Shown one piece after another: positions 7,192 through 14,622 of a DNA stretch of 35,449 nt. Within the stretch, counting starts at the first letter, position 1; each line of letters starts with the position of its first letter. The DNA comes from Clostridia bacterium. Its GTDB lineage: Bacteria; Bacillota; Clostridia; Peptostreptococcales; Acidaminobacteraceae. Both the position numbers and the translations under genes were made by a program. The stretch spans positions 1 to 35,449 of the forward strand of contig JAFGVN010000017.1 of NCBI GenBank assembly GCA_016937975.1, in the 5' to 3' direction. A model generated the notes under the pieces. That model was not told the origin of the DNA. It searched no databases and saw only the letters and a program-made list of their open reading frames with translations.

Positions 7192-8213
7192 TTCACTATG
7201 CCCTGTTGGGTCGAGCGGTGTAAAATCATTTCTCCTGTAATACTGACTGCAATCTCAGCAGGTGTTTCTCCCTTTATAGGTAAACCAATGGGTGTATGAA
7301 TACGCTCTAGTTTACTTTCAGGAATGCCGATTGCCATTAATTTTTCAAAAGTATGTGCTTTTTTAGATTGACTTCCGATTACACCTACATAGCTACATTC
7401 ATGGTGCATCACTTGTGCTAAGACATCGTAATCCGATTGATGGCCTCTTGTCATAATAACAACATAATCTGATGAAGTAAGTTTAATCTGTTTATCAATT
7501 GATAAGTAATCTCCTACAATACGCGAATATGCAGAAGGAAATAAAGCTTCACTTGCAAATTGTTCACGATCTTCATAGACATTGACTTTAAAACCAACAT
7601 TTGTTAAAAGTGGTACCAATTCTTGAGAAACATGACCACCACCAAAAACATAAACCATTCCGGATTCCGTTAATGGCTCCACATAATAGGTATCAACATC
7701 TTTATATAACATCCCTTTACTTTTCAATAAAGGTTTTAAAAGTTGTTTATTAACGTCTCCAAAGACCAAGCCCTTATGCCTTTCATAAAGACCCATTTCA
7801 GCTTGCTGTTCGTTGTTCACTTTTGTAATCAACCAACTGTCTAGATTCTCTTTAAAAAGCATCGTGATATAGCGAATCATTGCCACTACTTTTTCATCCT
7901 CTGGTTTTATATATTGGAAATAAACCACCACTGCACCACCACAAACCATGCCAATGTCTGCAGTTTCATTGCTCGTTAGATTATAACTGTGTTGAAAGGC
8001 TCTTCTCTCTTTAAATGATTCTTTTGCCAGAAGTGTACTTTCATATTCAACTGCGCCACCACCAATGGTGCCATAAGTTGTACCATCTTGATAAACAAGC
8101 ATTTTCGCACCTTTTCCTCTTGGTGTAGATCCTGAACTCGCAATGATGGAGCATAAAACGACAGGTTCATGATGCTCTAATTTATCCAGTAGTCTTTTAA
8201 ATAAGTTTTCCAT
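7188..8213 (-). CDS. XdhC/CoxI family molybdenum-enzyme maturation protein
   Basis: The 341 residues contain both usual parts: an N-terminal XdhC/CoxI domain (ASSGSTPRGKGAKMLV at 25-40, then GTIGGGAVE near 48-56) and a C-terminal Rossmann-like domain (YVFGGGHVSQELVPLL near 188-203, MTRGHQSDYDVL, GVIGSQSKK, and the closing GETPAEIAVSI). XdhC proteins bind molybdenum cofactor and help insert the sulfurated form into xanthine-dehydrogenase-type hydroxylases; the two-domain form is common in Clostridia. No molybdoenzyme gene is inside this window. It is the fifth gene of the ModE-boxed operon, 10 bp after the binding-protein gene. Confidence 0.88.
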   Translation of the reverse strand: MENLFKRLLDKLEHHEPVVLCSIIASSGSTPRGKGAKMLVYQDGTTYGTIGGGAVEYESTLLAKESFKERRAFQHSYNLTSNETADIGMVCGGAVVVYFQYIKPEDEKVVAMIRYITMLFKENLDSWLITKVNNEQQAEMGLYERHKGLVFGDVNKQLLKPLLKSKGMLYKDVDTYYVEPLTESGMVYVFGGGHVSQELVPLLTNVGFKVNVYEDREQFASEALFPSAYSRIVGDYLSIDKQIKLTSSDYVVIMTRGHQSDYDVLAQVMHHECSYVGVIGSQSKKAHTFEKLMAIGIPESKLERIHTPIGLPIKGETPAEIAVSITGEMILHRSTQQGIVK

Positions 8214-8223
8214 AGAATCTCCT

Positions 8224-9267
8224 TTATTTCACATTGACAATTTGCTGAAACAGCTCTTCTGTTAAAGTACTGTGATAAAACAAATCAAAATACAATTGAA
8301 CTTCATCAAACAAAGTCTTATCCATTTCCTCTGGATATAAAATACTAATCATCCAATGAAGACCTAAATATCTTTGAACAGAAGGAGGAAATCCCATCCA
8401 ATTATAAGGTCCTTCCGGTACTTCATAATATTGATTATTTTGGATGGCTTTCAAGGTTTGCCATGCTGGATCCTTTTCTACTGTTGTATAAATACTATCA
8501 GGGGCAAAAAAAATCACATCTGGATTCCATTTAATAATTTGTTCCATATCCACTTCATTTCCTGTACCTTTGGAAACCGGCTGATCCACTATAGCTAAGT
8601 TATTGGTCATTAAATCAATGATTTCACCATGATAGGAATCTTTTGCAATAACATTTTGACCTTTGTCACCAAGACAATATAGCACATTGGCTTTTTCAAC
8701 TGAATTGGATATTTCCATAGCTTTATTGTAAACACGATTACAATAATCGGATAATTCCTTGCCTTCTTCCTTTTTATTTAATAATTCACCTAATTTTATG
8801 TAAGCTTCACCCATATTACTCATAGTGGTTGTTATATGAACAAAGGGTATGTTCGTTTGTTCTTGTAAATCATTTAAATCACTAACAATCGTGTCCTTAG
8901 GTTCACCAATATCAATTACAAGTTGTGCACCACTTTCCAGGAGTGTTTCAAGGTTCATTTCTCCCTTCCCGCCATAAAGTTGACCTAAAATTGGTAAGTT
9001 ATAATAGTCCTCATTCAGAATCATTTCAGAGGCTGGTGTCCATGGTACAGCTATGCCAACCATTTCATTCGGTGCAATGGAAAACACTACAATTTGCGCC
9101 AATGGCCCTGTTACAGCAATTTTAGTGATCTCCTTAGGAATTGTTACTTCCCTACCAACTGAATCCACAAAAATTCTCGTTTCGTCAACGGATTTTAAGT
9201 TTTCATTACAGCTTATGAAAATTAGACCAACCATTAAACTTAAAATTAATACAATAATTTTCTTCAT
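8224..9267 (-). CDS. ABC transporter substrate-binding lipoprotein (probable molybdate/tungstate)
   Basis: A type III periplasmic-binding-protein (FepB/BtuF fold) lipoprotein of 347 residues. It has a signal peptide with Cys20 at the end of GLIFISC, an opening DSVGREVTIPKEITKIAV strand pattern typical of the family, a long central helix, and near the C terminus GPYNWMGFPPSVQRYLG (286-302). That last segment resembles the NW-PPS-LG motif I associate with molybdate/tungstate-binding members such as MolA-type proteins. Fold assignment is firm. The metal-oxyanion substrate is inferred from the ModE-like operator and the XdhC neighbour; iron chelates remain the alternative. Confidence 0.8.
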   Translation of the reverse strand: MKKIIVLILSLMVGLIFISCNENLKSVDETRIFVDSVGREVTIPKEITKIAVTGPLAQIVVFSIAPNEMVGIAVPWTPASEMILNEDYYNLPILGQLYGGKGEMNLETLLESGAQLVIDIGEPKDTIVSDLNDLQEQTNIPFVHITTTMSNMGEAYIKLGELLNKKEEGKELSDYCNRVYNKAMEISNSVEKANVLYCLGDKGQNVIAKDSYHGEIIDLMTNNLAIVDQPVSKGTGNEVDMEQIIKWNPDVIFFAPDSIYTTVEKDPAWQTLKAIQNNQYYEVPEGPYNWMGFPPSVQRYLGLHWMISILYPEEMDKTLFDEVQLYFDLFYHSTLTEELFQQIVNVK

Positions 9268-9277
9268 TTCTCTCTCC

Positions 9278-9979
9278 TTAGTTCAACTCTGGTATATCTT
9301 TTGTTTTGACTTTTATGATTGCAATCGGTTTTAATACAGAATAAAAATATTGGAATTCTGTACCCTTTATTTGTTTTAAGCTACTTTTGATGACTTCCAA
9401 ATTCACAGGTTCATTAGGTTCTCTGTTGTACAAGTTAAAAAATACCTGTGCATCTTCCAGCGTTCTAAAAGGTTGTCCCATTTCCAATAAAATCTTATCA
9501 ACCCTATAGGGAATATTTAATTTTTCTAAAGTCCTTTTGGAGGTTTCAAAGGTATGTCCCTTATTCGGTTTTTGTTTCATGGTAAATCTATGAAAACTAC
9601 TGTCATTTTTAAAGAGTATCAATTGATCTTTGCACATTTTTTTCCCAATTCTTAAAGCCTCTTCTGTAGAACCAAAAAAACTAAAAACCATTTTATCGTA
9701 CATTTGCTCTGGCATATGATTGTTGATATTCTTTTCAATCACATTAATATTTGTGATATTTTCTTTTGTGATATTTGCGCGTAAAATTTCAAGTGGCGGT
9801 TGTGCTAAATCCACAGAATCTACCTTTGTACAGTGCTTTGCCAGAGCAAGACTCATATATCCAAGACCACAACCTGCATCACAGACATAATCCGTACTTT
9901 TAATTTCTTTTTTTATATACGACATTAACGCCAAATGTGTCTTATTGTATTCATAGGCGTCTGACATAAATTCAGCCAT
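9278..9979 (-). CDS. Class I SAM-dependent methyltransferase in transporter operon
   Basis: Motif I is VCDAGCGLGYMSLALA (residues 32-47 from the chosen start), with an acidic VDLAQPP loop after strand 2. The rest is Rossmann-like, with a C-terminal part that I do not recognise. The ATG at 9979 overlaps the ATPase stop by 8 bp (ATGGCTGA), giving 233 residues. The frame is open to 10066, but an earlier start would bury 95 bp in the ATPase gene. It is encoded between the ATPase and the binding protein of one ABC importer, so it probably acts on something handled by that importer. The substrate is unknown. Confidence 0.75.
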   Translation of the reverse strand: MAEFMSDAYEYNKTHLALMSYIKKEIKSTDYVCDAGCGLGYMSLALAKHCTKVDSVDLAQPPLEILRANITKENITNINVIEKNINNHMPEQMYDKMVFSFFGSTEEALRIGKKMCKDQLILFKNDSSFHRFTMKQKPNKGHTFETSKRTLEKLNIPYRVDKILLEMGQPFRTLEDAQVFFNLYNREPNEPVNLEVIKSSLKQIKGTEFQYFYSVLKPIAIIKVKTKDIPELN

Positions 9980-10775
9980 TTTGGGCTTCCACAAAAACAT
10001 CATTTTCTTGATCATCCTTTTTAGGTAGAAACATGGCATCATCTCCAATCCAATGAATGACCACATCAGTTTTATACAATTCTTTTAAAAGTGCTGCGTT
10101 GATCACAACTTTTGGTTCTCCTATGGCTACAATTCTTTGATCTGATAATGCAATGACAACATCTGCATACTTCATGGCATGTTGGGGATTATGTGTAGAA
10201 AGAATAATAGTATAACCTTCTCTGGATAAAGTCTCCACTTGATTTAAAACAAGTACTTGATTGCCATAATCTAAATTAGAGGTAGGCTCATCCAAAACTA
10301 AAATTGATGCCTTTTGAGCCAAGGCACGAGCTATTAGGACCATTTGCTTTTCGCCACCGGATAACTGATTGAAAATTCTATTCTTAAATGAAACCATTTT
10401 CAATTGTTCCAAGGCTAAAATGCCTGCTTCATAAGCCTCTTTATTGGGCGAAGCAAACCATGGAAATTGATGTGCGGTCCCCATAACAACCATGTCCATC
10501 ACGGAATAGTCAAATGTTAAAGGATGTGATTGAGGGATGTAAGCAATTTTTTTTGCTAATGCCTTGCAACTGAGTTTTTTTAGGTTTTCTCCTTCGATGG
10601 TAATTTCACCACCATATTGGTGCTCAAGTCCTAAAAGACATTTAAACAATGTGCTTTTGCCAACACCATTCGGTCCAAGGATAGCGACCTTCTGCCCTTG
10701 TTCTATGTGGAAATTAATATCTTGCAAGACCTTTCTTTTACCATAAGAAAAACTGAGATTTTTTACATCAATCAT
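9972..10775 (-). CDS. ABC importer ATPase, FepC/BtuD type
   Basis: A 267-residue ATPase with all motifs: Walker A GPNGVGKST (34-42), Q-loop Gln82 in YIPQSH, signature LSGGE (138-142), Walker B ILVLDEP (158-164) and switch His195 in STHNP. The length and the segment FDYSVMDMVVMG match ATPases paired with FecCD permeases (iron-siderophore, cobalamin, or MolC of the MolBCA molybdate importers). Its start overlaps the permease stop by 8 bp. It powers the importer made of this protein, the permease at 10768-11823 and the lipoprotein at 8224-9267. Confidence 0.9.
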   Translation of the reverse strand: MIDVKNLSFSYGKRKVLQDINFHIEQGQKVAILGPNGVGKSTLFKCLLGLEHQYGGEITIEGENLKKLSCKALAKKIAYIPQSHPLTFDYSVMDMVVMGTAHQFPWFASPNKEAYEAGILALEQLKMVSFKNRIFNQLSGGEKQMVLIARALAQKASILVLDEPTSNLDYGNQVLVLNQVETLSREGYTIILSTHNPQHAMKYADVVIALSDQRIVAIGEPKVVINAALLKELYKTDVVIHWIGDDAMFLPKKDDQENDVFVEAQNG

Positions 10776-11823
10776 GAATTGCGCCCTCTTTTCTAAGAAT
10801 TAAATATGCAAAGAATGGTGCTCCTATAAAAGCTGTTAAAATGCCAATAGGGATTTCTACAGATAAAAGATTTCTTGAAATATTATCAACAATCAACATA
10901 AAACCACCGCCGATTATTAAATTGCCAGGTATTAAATACTGATAATTATTACCAATTATTTTTCTAGTTAAATGTGGGATGACTAGCCCTACCCAACCAA
11001 TCATACCGCTGATAGAGACACTGGCAGCAGTAATCATTGTTGAAGCAACAATGACAATAAGGCGCATATGATCAGGGTTTATCCCAAGACTTTTTGAGAC
11101 ATCATCACCTAAAGTTAAAATATTGATTTTATACCGCATGAGAATCAAAGGTGTTAATCCTAAAAGCATAGGCAATGCAACAAAAACCACTTCTTTATTC
11201 TTTGCCCCTGATAAACTACCCATAAGCCAATATGTTATTGAAGGTAACTGATTCGTAGGATCGGCAACCAACTTTATAAGAGAAGTACCCGCTGTAAAAA
11301 GAGAACCAATCATAATGCCTGATAAAATTAAGTTCATCACAGAATTTCCTGAAGCCTTTTTGCCTATGAAATAAACGATTAGCACCGTTAGCAAACTAAA
11401 AATAAATGCTGACATAGAAATCATCATACTTGATCCACCAAGTAAAATAGCCAGTGCTGCGCCAAATGCAGCGCCAGACGTAGCACCTAGTAAATCAGGC
11501 GAAGCCATTGGATTTTGAAACACGCCTTGATAGGATACACCTGCTACTGATAAGCAACTCCCTACCAGAACTGCAAGTAAAATTCTTGGTACTCTAATAT
11601 TTAGAACAACAGATGCCATCTCACTAGACCAAGTTTCTTGAAGTGGTACTATTTCGTTGATTAAAATTCTAAAAACATTAATGATGGATACTTGATATCT
11701 TCCTAAACTTAAGGATATCAAAATTATCAATCCCAAAATTACTCCAAAAAAGAGCAAGCTTCTAAAGGGTTTGTTCACCCTAGAATGCTGCTCTTCCCAG
11801 TTGCGTTCATCATATATTGTCAT
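10768..11823 (-). CDS. FecCD-type ABC importer permease
   Basis: A polytopic membrane protein of 351 residues with about nine or ten hydrophobic segments after a short basic N terminus. FecCD hallmarks are NIRVPRILLAVLVGSCLSVAG, the QGVFQNPMASPDLLG segment, GWVGLVIPHLTR and the closing EIPIGILTAFIGAPFFAYL. It is the first gene of the seven-gene operon, with a GGGGTG ribosome binding site squeezed between the start codon and the palindromic operator. MolB of the MolBCA molybdate system belongs to the same family as the iron and B12 permeases, so sequence alone does not fix the substrate. The operator points to molybdate or tungstate. Confidence 0.88.
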   Translation of the reverse strand: MTIYDERNWEEQHSRVNKPFRSLLFFGVILGLIILISLSLGRYQVSIINVFRILINEIVPLQETWSSEMASVVLNIRVPRILLAVLVGSCLSVAGVSYQGVFQNPMASPDLLGATSGAAFGAALAILLGGSSMMISMSAFIFSLLTVLIVYFIGKKASGNSVMNLILSGIMIGSLFTAGTSLIKLVADPTNQLPSITYWLMGSLSGAKNKEVVFVALPMLLGLTPLILMRYKINILTLGDDVSKSLGINPDHMRLIVIVASTMITAASVSISGMIGWVGLVIPHLTRKIIGNNYQYLIPGNLIIGGGFMLIVDNISRNLLSVEIPIGILTAFIGAPFFAYLILRKEGAIHD

Positions 11824-11836
11824 TTCAACACCCCGT

Positions 11837-11872
11837 TTATGTCGTTATACTAATCTCAGTATAACGACATAA
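11837..11872. promoter_or_regulatory. ModE-type operator (15-bp-arm palindrome)
   Basis: Perfect inverted repeat: TTATGTCGTTATACT (11837-11851), 6-nt spacer, and its exact complement at 11858-11872. The core CGTTATA-N-TATAACG matches the known ModE box pattern (CGTTATATA...TATATAACG). It covers the -10 region of the importer promoter and sits next to a gene for a ModE-like DNA-binding protein. Repression by metal-loaded regulator is the expected mode. Confidence 0.8.
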
Positions 11873-11887
11873 GGTTTTTAAAGTCAA
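11858..11887 (-). promoter_or_regulatory. Promoter of the importer/XdhC operon
   Basis: On the minus strand, -35 TTGACT (11882-11887) and -10 TATACT (11858-11863) are 18 bp apart. The -10 is inside the right arm of the ModE-type palindrome, so a bound regulator would block polymerase. Confidence 0.7.
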
Positions 11888-11942
11888 CCATATACAACAA
11901 CATCTTTGTAAAATTTAGCGAATATTTACAATAGTATGACAA

Positions 11943-12275
11943 TTAAGTTTCCAAGAAAATTTCTTGGAACAGTTTTGAAATGGTGTCTTCTGACAACTTA
12001 ATAAGTTTCTCATAGCGTTTTACCATGTCTTTTCCTGCATTTGTTACAGTTGAACCACCACCACTTTTACCGCCTGTTTGTGTCTCTATCAATTTATAAC
12101 CTAATCTTTTTTCAATGTCTTTTAGAAGATGAAAAGCTTTATTATAGGACATATCCATGGATTTGGCTGCTCTACTGAGTGATCCAGTCTTCTCTACTGC
12201 TTTTAAAAGTTCATAAGGACCTTTCCCAAATATTTTGCCATCCTCTTCAATCCATATTTTACATTTCACTTCCAT
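11943..12275 (-). CDS. ModE-like winged-helix regulator without sensor domain
   Basis: 110 residues corresponding to the N-terminal DNA-binding domain of ModE: IFGKGPYELLKAVEKTGSLS (15-34), AAKSMDMSYNKAFHLLKDIE (36-55) and the wing TGGKSGGGSTVTNAG (67-81). The C-terminal molybdate-binding MOP/TOBE domains of E. coli-type ModE are absent and no such gene is adjacent. The start is placed at the ATG at 12275, which has an AAGGAG site; the frame is open further upstream to 12308 but would overlap the RlmA-like stop. It most likely binds the palindrome at 11837-11872. How it senses metal is not visible. Confidence 0.85.
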   Translation of the reverse strand: MEVKCKIWIEEDGKIFGKGPYELLKAVEKTGSLSRAAKSMDMSYNKAFHLLKDIEKRLGYKLIETQTGGKSGGGSTVTNAGKDMVKRYEKLIKLSEDTISKLFQEIFLET

Positions 12276-12288
12276 AAAAACTCCTTTT

Positions 12289-13179
12289 TTAAAACTTTGC
12301 AACAACAACCATATAATCTACCGTAACTTCCTTTAACTGATCGACGTAAGATGTTAAAACTTGATGATTCGTCAAAGGAGTCATTTCCATCAAGTGTTTT
12401 GCAAGTTCTGAAGTTAAGTTAAACTTATAATTGATTTCATAGGTCTCAATAATTTCCATTTTTTCTGACAAATGATTTAATACTGAAGCATTGGAGTAAC
12501 TTTTTTTATCAGACTCAATCAGTCCACGTATTTCTTTCAAATAATTTTTCCCAGGAATAACTTTTATTAAGCGTCCTTCTGTATTTAAAATCCTATGAAA
12601 TTCCTCATAACTAGCCGGTGATAATATGTTTAAAATAACGTCTACACTTTGATTTGACAACGGCATCTTTTTTAAATCCGCAACAAGCCACAAAAGTTCA
12701 GCAGTATCTCTTGTGGCAATCTGAATACTGTCTTTAGAAATATCTGAACCAATATATAAACCTTTTGATCCTAATCGATGAAACAATTGTGTCAAATGTG
12801 ATCCTTCACCACATCCAGCATCTAATATGACAGATTCTTTGGTGACACATTGTTTTAAAATTCTCTCCAAAGCTTCTAGCATAGGATTAAAGAAACCTGC
12901 CTTTGAAATGATATTTCTTGATTCAAACAAAGATTTGGTATAGATACCTTGATGATTGGTCGTTAATAAATTAATATATCCTTTTTTAGATATATCAAAG
13001 GTATGCTTTTTATCACACTTTAGCAGTTCATTGTCCACAAACATTGGGTTGTGACAGATTGGACATGAAAGTAAATTTTCATGTGATTTAATGGTATTGA
13101 TGACTTGATCTTTTTTCTTTACAGCTATATTCATATTGTTATTCATATCGTTCTCCATATTCTTCACATATTGTATCAT
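12289..13179 (-). CDS. RlmA-type 23S rRNA guanine-N1 methyltransferase
   Basis: The N-terminal zinc ribbon is clear: Cys39-x2-Cys42 in CPICHNPM, then Cys55 and His59 in CDKKH, followed by FDISKKGYINLL (61-72), a signature of the RlmA/TlrB family. Motif I is ILDAGCGEG (118-126). RlmA-type enzymes methylate G745 or G748 in helix 35 of 23S rRNA, and the TlrB branch gives tylosin resistance; which branch applies is not decided here. The first 15 residues are Met/Asn-rich, with alternative starts at Met8, Met12 and Met16. It lies 13 bp upstream of the ModE-like gene, so the two are probably cotranscribed. Confidence 0.82.
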   Translation of the reverse strand: MIQYVKNMENDMNNNMNIAVKKKDQVINTIKSHENLLSCPICHNPMFVDNELLKCDKKHTFDISKKGYINLLTTNHQGIYTKSLFESRNIISKAGFFNPMLEALERILKQCVTKESVILDAGCGEGSHLTQLFHRLGSKGLYIGSDISKDSIQIATRDTAELLWLVADLKKMPLSNQSVDVILNILSPASYEEFHRILNTEGRLIKVIPGKNYLKEIRGLIESDKKSYSNASVLNHLSEKMEIIETYEINYKFNLTSELAKHLMEMTPLTNHQVLTSYVDQLKEVTVDYMVVVAKF

Positions 13180-13310
13180 ATTCCCTTAGAAAATTAAATT
13201 TCCTAGGCGACTTTTCAACTTCAGTCTTGTTTTCTTTAAATATCCATAACTTCAGTGTATAATAAAACTATTAAAACACATCAGATTCATTACTCACAAG
13301 GAAGGTCTTT

Positions 13311-13793
13311 ATGTTCACAAAAATGCGTCGATTTAATCAAGAATTACCTATGGAAAGAAACATTCAAATACTCAAAGCGAAGACCAATGGCGTTCTTGCA
13401 GTTTCTGGAGAAAACAATTATCCCTATGCAGTGCCATTAAATTATGTTTATGATCAAGGAAAAATTTATTTTCACAGTGCAAAAGCAGGTCATAAAATCA
13501 CTGGTATTTCCAACAATCCTAGAGTTTCATTTTGTGTTGTAGATCAAGATAAAATCATTCAAGAAACATTTACTTCCCACTTTCGAAGTGTGATCGTTTT
13601 TGGCAAGGCAAAATTAGTACAAGAAGAAAATGAAAAAATCCACGCCCTTAGAAAACTCATTGAAAAATATTCTCCTGATTATATTCAAGCTGGTCATAAG
13701 GAAATAGAATCAGGTTTAAATCATGTTGCTATCTATGCTATTGAAATCGATCATATGACTGGCAAACAAGCGAAGGAACTCATAGAAGATTAG
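13311..13793 (+). CDS. Pyridoxamine-phosphate-oxidase-like flavoprotein (Nim-like)
   Basis: A 160-residue split-barrel flavin-binding protein. The layout MRRFNQELP, then NYPYAVPLNYVYDQGKIYFHSAKAG broken over residues about 37-62, and ISNNPRVSF is that of the Nim/PNPOx-like group, whose members bind FMN and in some cases reduce 5-nitroimidazoles. The start at 13311 has a CAAGGAAGG site; a second Met lies four codons on. It is transcribed alone, divergently from the RlmA gene, and ended by the hairpin at 13797-13827. A general FMN/heme-binding stress role is equally possible. Confidence 0.8.
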   Translation: MFTKMRRFNQELPMERNIQILKAKTNGVLAVSGENNYPYAVPLNYVYDQGKIYFHSAKAGHKITGISNNPRVSFCVVDQDKIIQETFTSHFRSVIVFGKAKLVQEENEKIHALRKLIEKYSPDYIQAGHKEIESGLNHVAIYAIEIDHMTGKQAKELIED

Positions 13794-13796
13794 AGT

Positions 13797-13827
13797 CAAA
13801 GGCATTGAAGCCTTTGGCTTTTTTTTA
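13797..13827 (+). terminator. Intrinsic terminator
   Basis: Perfect arms CAAAGGC (13797-13803) and GCCTTTG (13810-13816), then a run of eight T. It starts 4 bp after the stop of the Nim-like gene. Confidence 0.88.
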
Positions 13828-13897
13828 GAAAAACTTAATTAGACATTTTTGTCATTAACCTTTAAAGTATTGTATGAAGATAGAAATGGAGAAAACA

Positions 13898-14491
13898 ATG
13901 AAAAAAGACTTATACTTAGATTTTGATTCAACCATCGTAAATTCTGATAAAGCCATATGCCGTATTTACAATGAAACCTATAAAGATGATCCAGAGTTTG
14001 TTAAAGCAGAATGGAGAAAACACAGAAATTGGTCCTACAAATATGTATGTCCTTTAATTCATAAATATAATGACAATCCCGTACATGTAATTCAAGAATA
14101 TTATGGTTCTGAAATTTTTTTTGAATATCTAGAATTCTATGAAGGTGCAAAAGAAGTCATCTCTGAGTTGAAAGAACATTATAAACTGATTATCTGTACC
14201 TCTGCATTTCCGAAAAATGCTTCAAGAAAGGTCCTTTGGATTGAAGAACATTTGCCTGAAGTGGATGAAATTATCATCTTAATCGACAAGTCAGGTTATG
14301 GATATGGCAAGGAAAGAGTCGCGATGATGGAAGATCATTCCATTTTTATTGATGACCATCCAAAAAATTTAAAATCAACTAAGGCTTCAAAAAAATATCT
14401 ATTTAAGTTTAAGGAAACTGATTACAATGGTGACTGGAGCGGTGAAATCGTTGATTCTTGGCAAAAAATAAAAGAAGTATTACTTTCATAA
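13898..14491 (+). CDS. HAD-superfamily phosphatase
   Basis: A 197-residue HAD hydrolase of the 5'(3')-deoxyribonucleotidase / NT5C-like type. Motif I is LDFDST with nucleophile Asp8 and general acid Asp10; motif II is the ICTSA segment near 106; motif IV is IFIDDHPKN near 150. An all-helical cap is predicted between motifs I and II. The start at 13898 is chosen because TGGAG lies 6 bp upstream; the frame is also open to an ATG at 13874. The likely reaction is dephosphorylation of a nucleotide or small phosphate ester, with the substrate unproven. Confidence 0.78.
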   Translation: MKKDLYLDFDSTIVNSDKAICRIYNETYKDDPEFVKAEWRKHRNWSYKYVCPLIHKYNDNPVHVIQEYYGSEIFFEYLEFYEGAKEVISELKEHYKLIICTSAFPKNASRKVLWIEEHLPEVDEIIILIDKSGYGYGKERVAMMEDHSIFIDDHPKNLKSTKASKKYLFKFKETDYNGDWSGEIVDSWQKIKEVLLS

Positions 14492-14497
14492 TATCGA

Positions 14498-14549
14498 AAG
14501 CGTATAAACATTTTTTACATAAAGTCTGTTTATACGCTTCTTATTTTAT
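14498..14549. terminator. Bidirectional intrinsic terminator
   Basis: Perfect 13-bp arms AAGCGTATAAACA (14498-14510) and TGTTTATACGCTT (14527-14539), with a T-rich tail on both sides. It separates the converging HAD and arginase-family genes. Confidence 0.8.
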
Positions 14550-14622
14550 ATATTATTTTGTTCTCACAACTTACATTAACTAGTCAACAAAAGAAAATCA
14601 TTTAAGAGCCTACATATTAATC

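Noticed and set aside
9278-10066. Methyltransferase start at 10066
   Set aside because: This would overlap the ATPase gene by 95 bp with no ribosome site; the ATG at 9979 overlaps by only 8 bp and precedes the conserved domain.
8224-11823. Iron-siderophore importer as the primary call
   Set aside because: The family fits, but the operon has a ModE-type rather than a Fur-type operator and carries XdhC; iron was kept only as an alternative.
11949-11969. Terminator hairpin at the end of the ModE-like gene
   Set aside because: A TTCCAAGAAA/TTTCTTGGAA stem exists but lies inside the coding region and is not followed by a T run on the minus strand.
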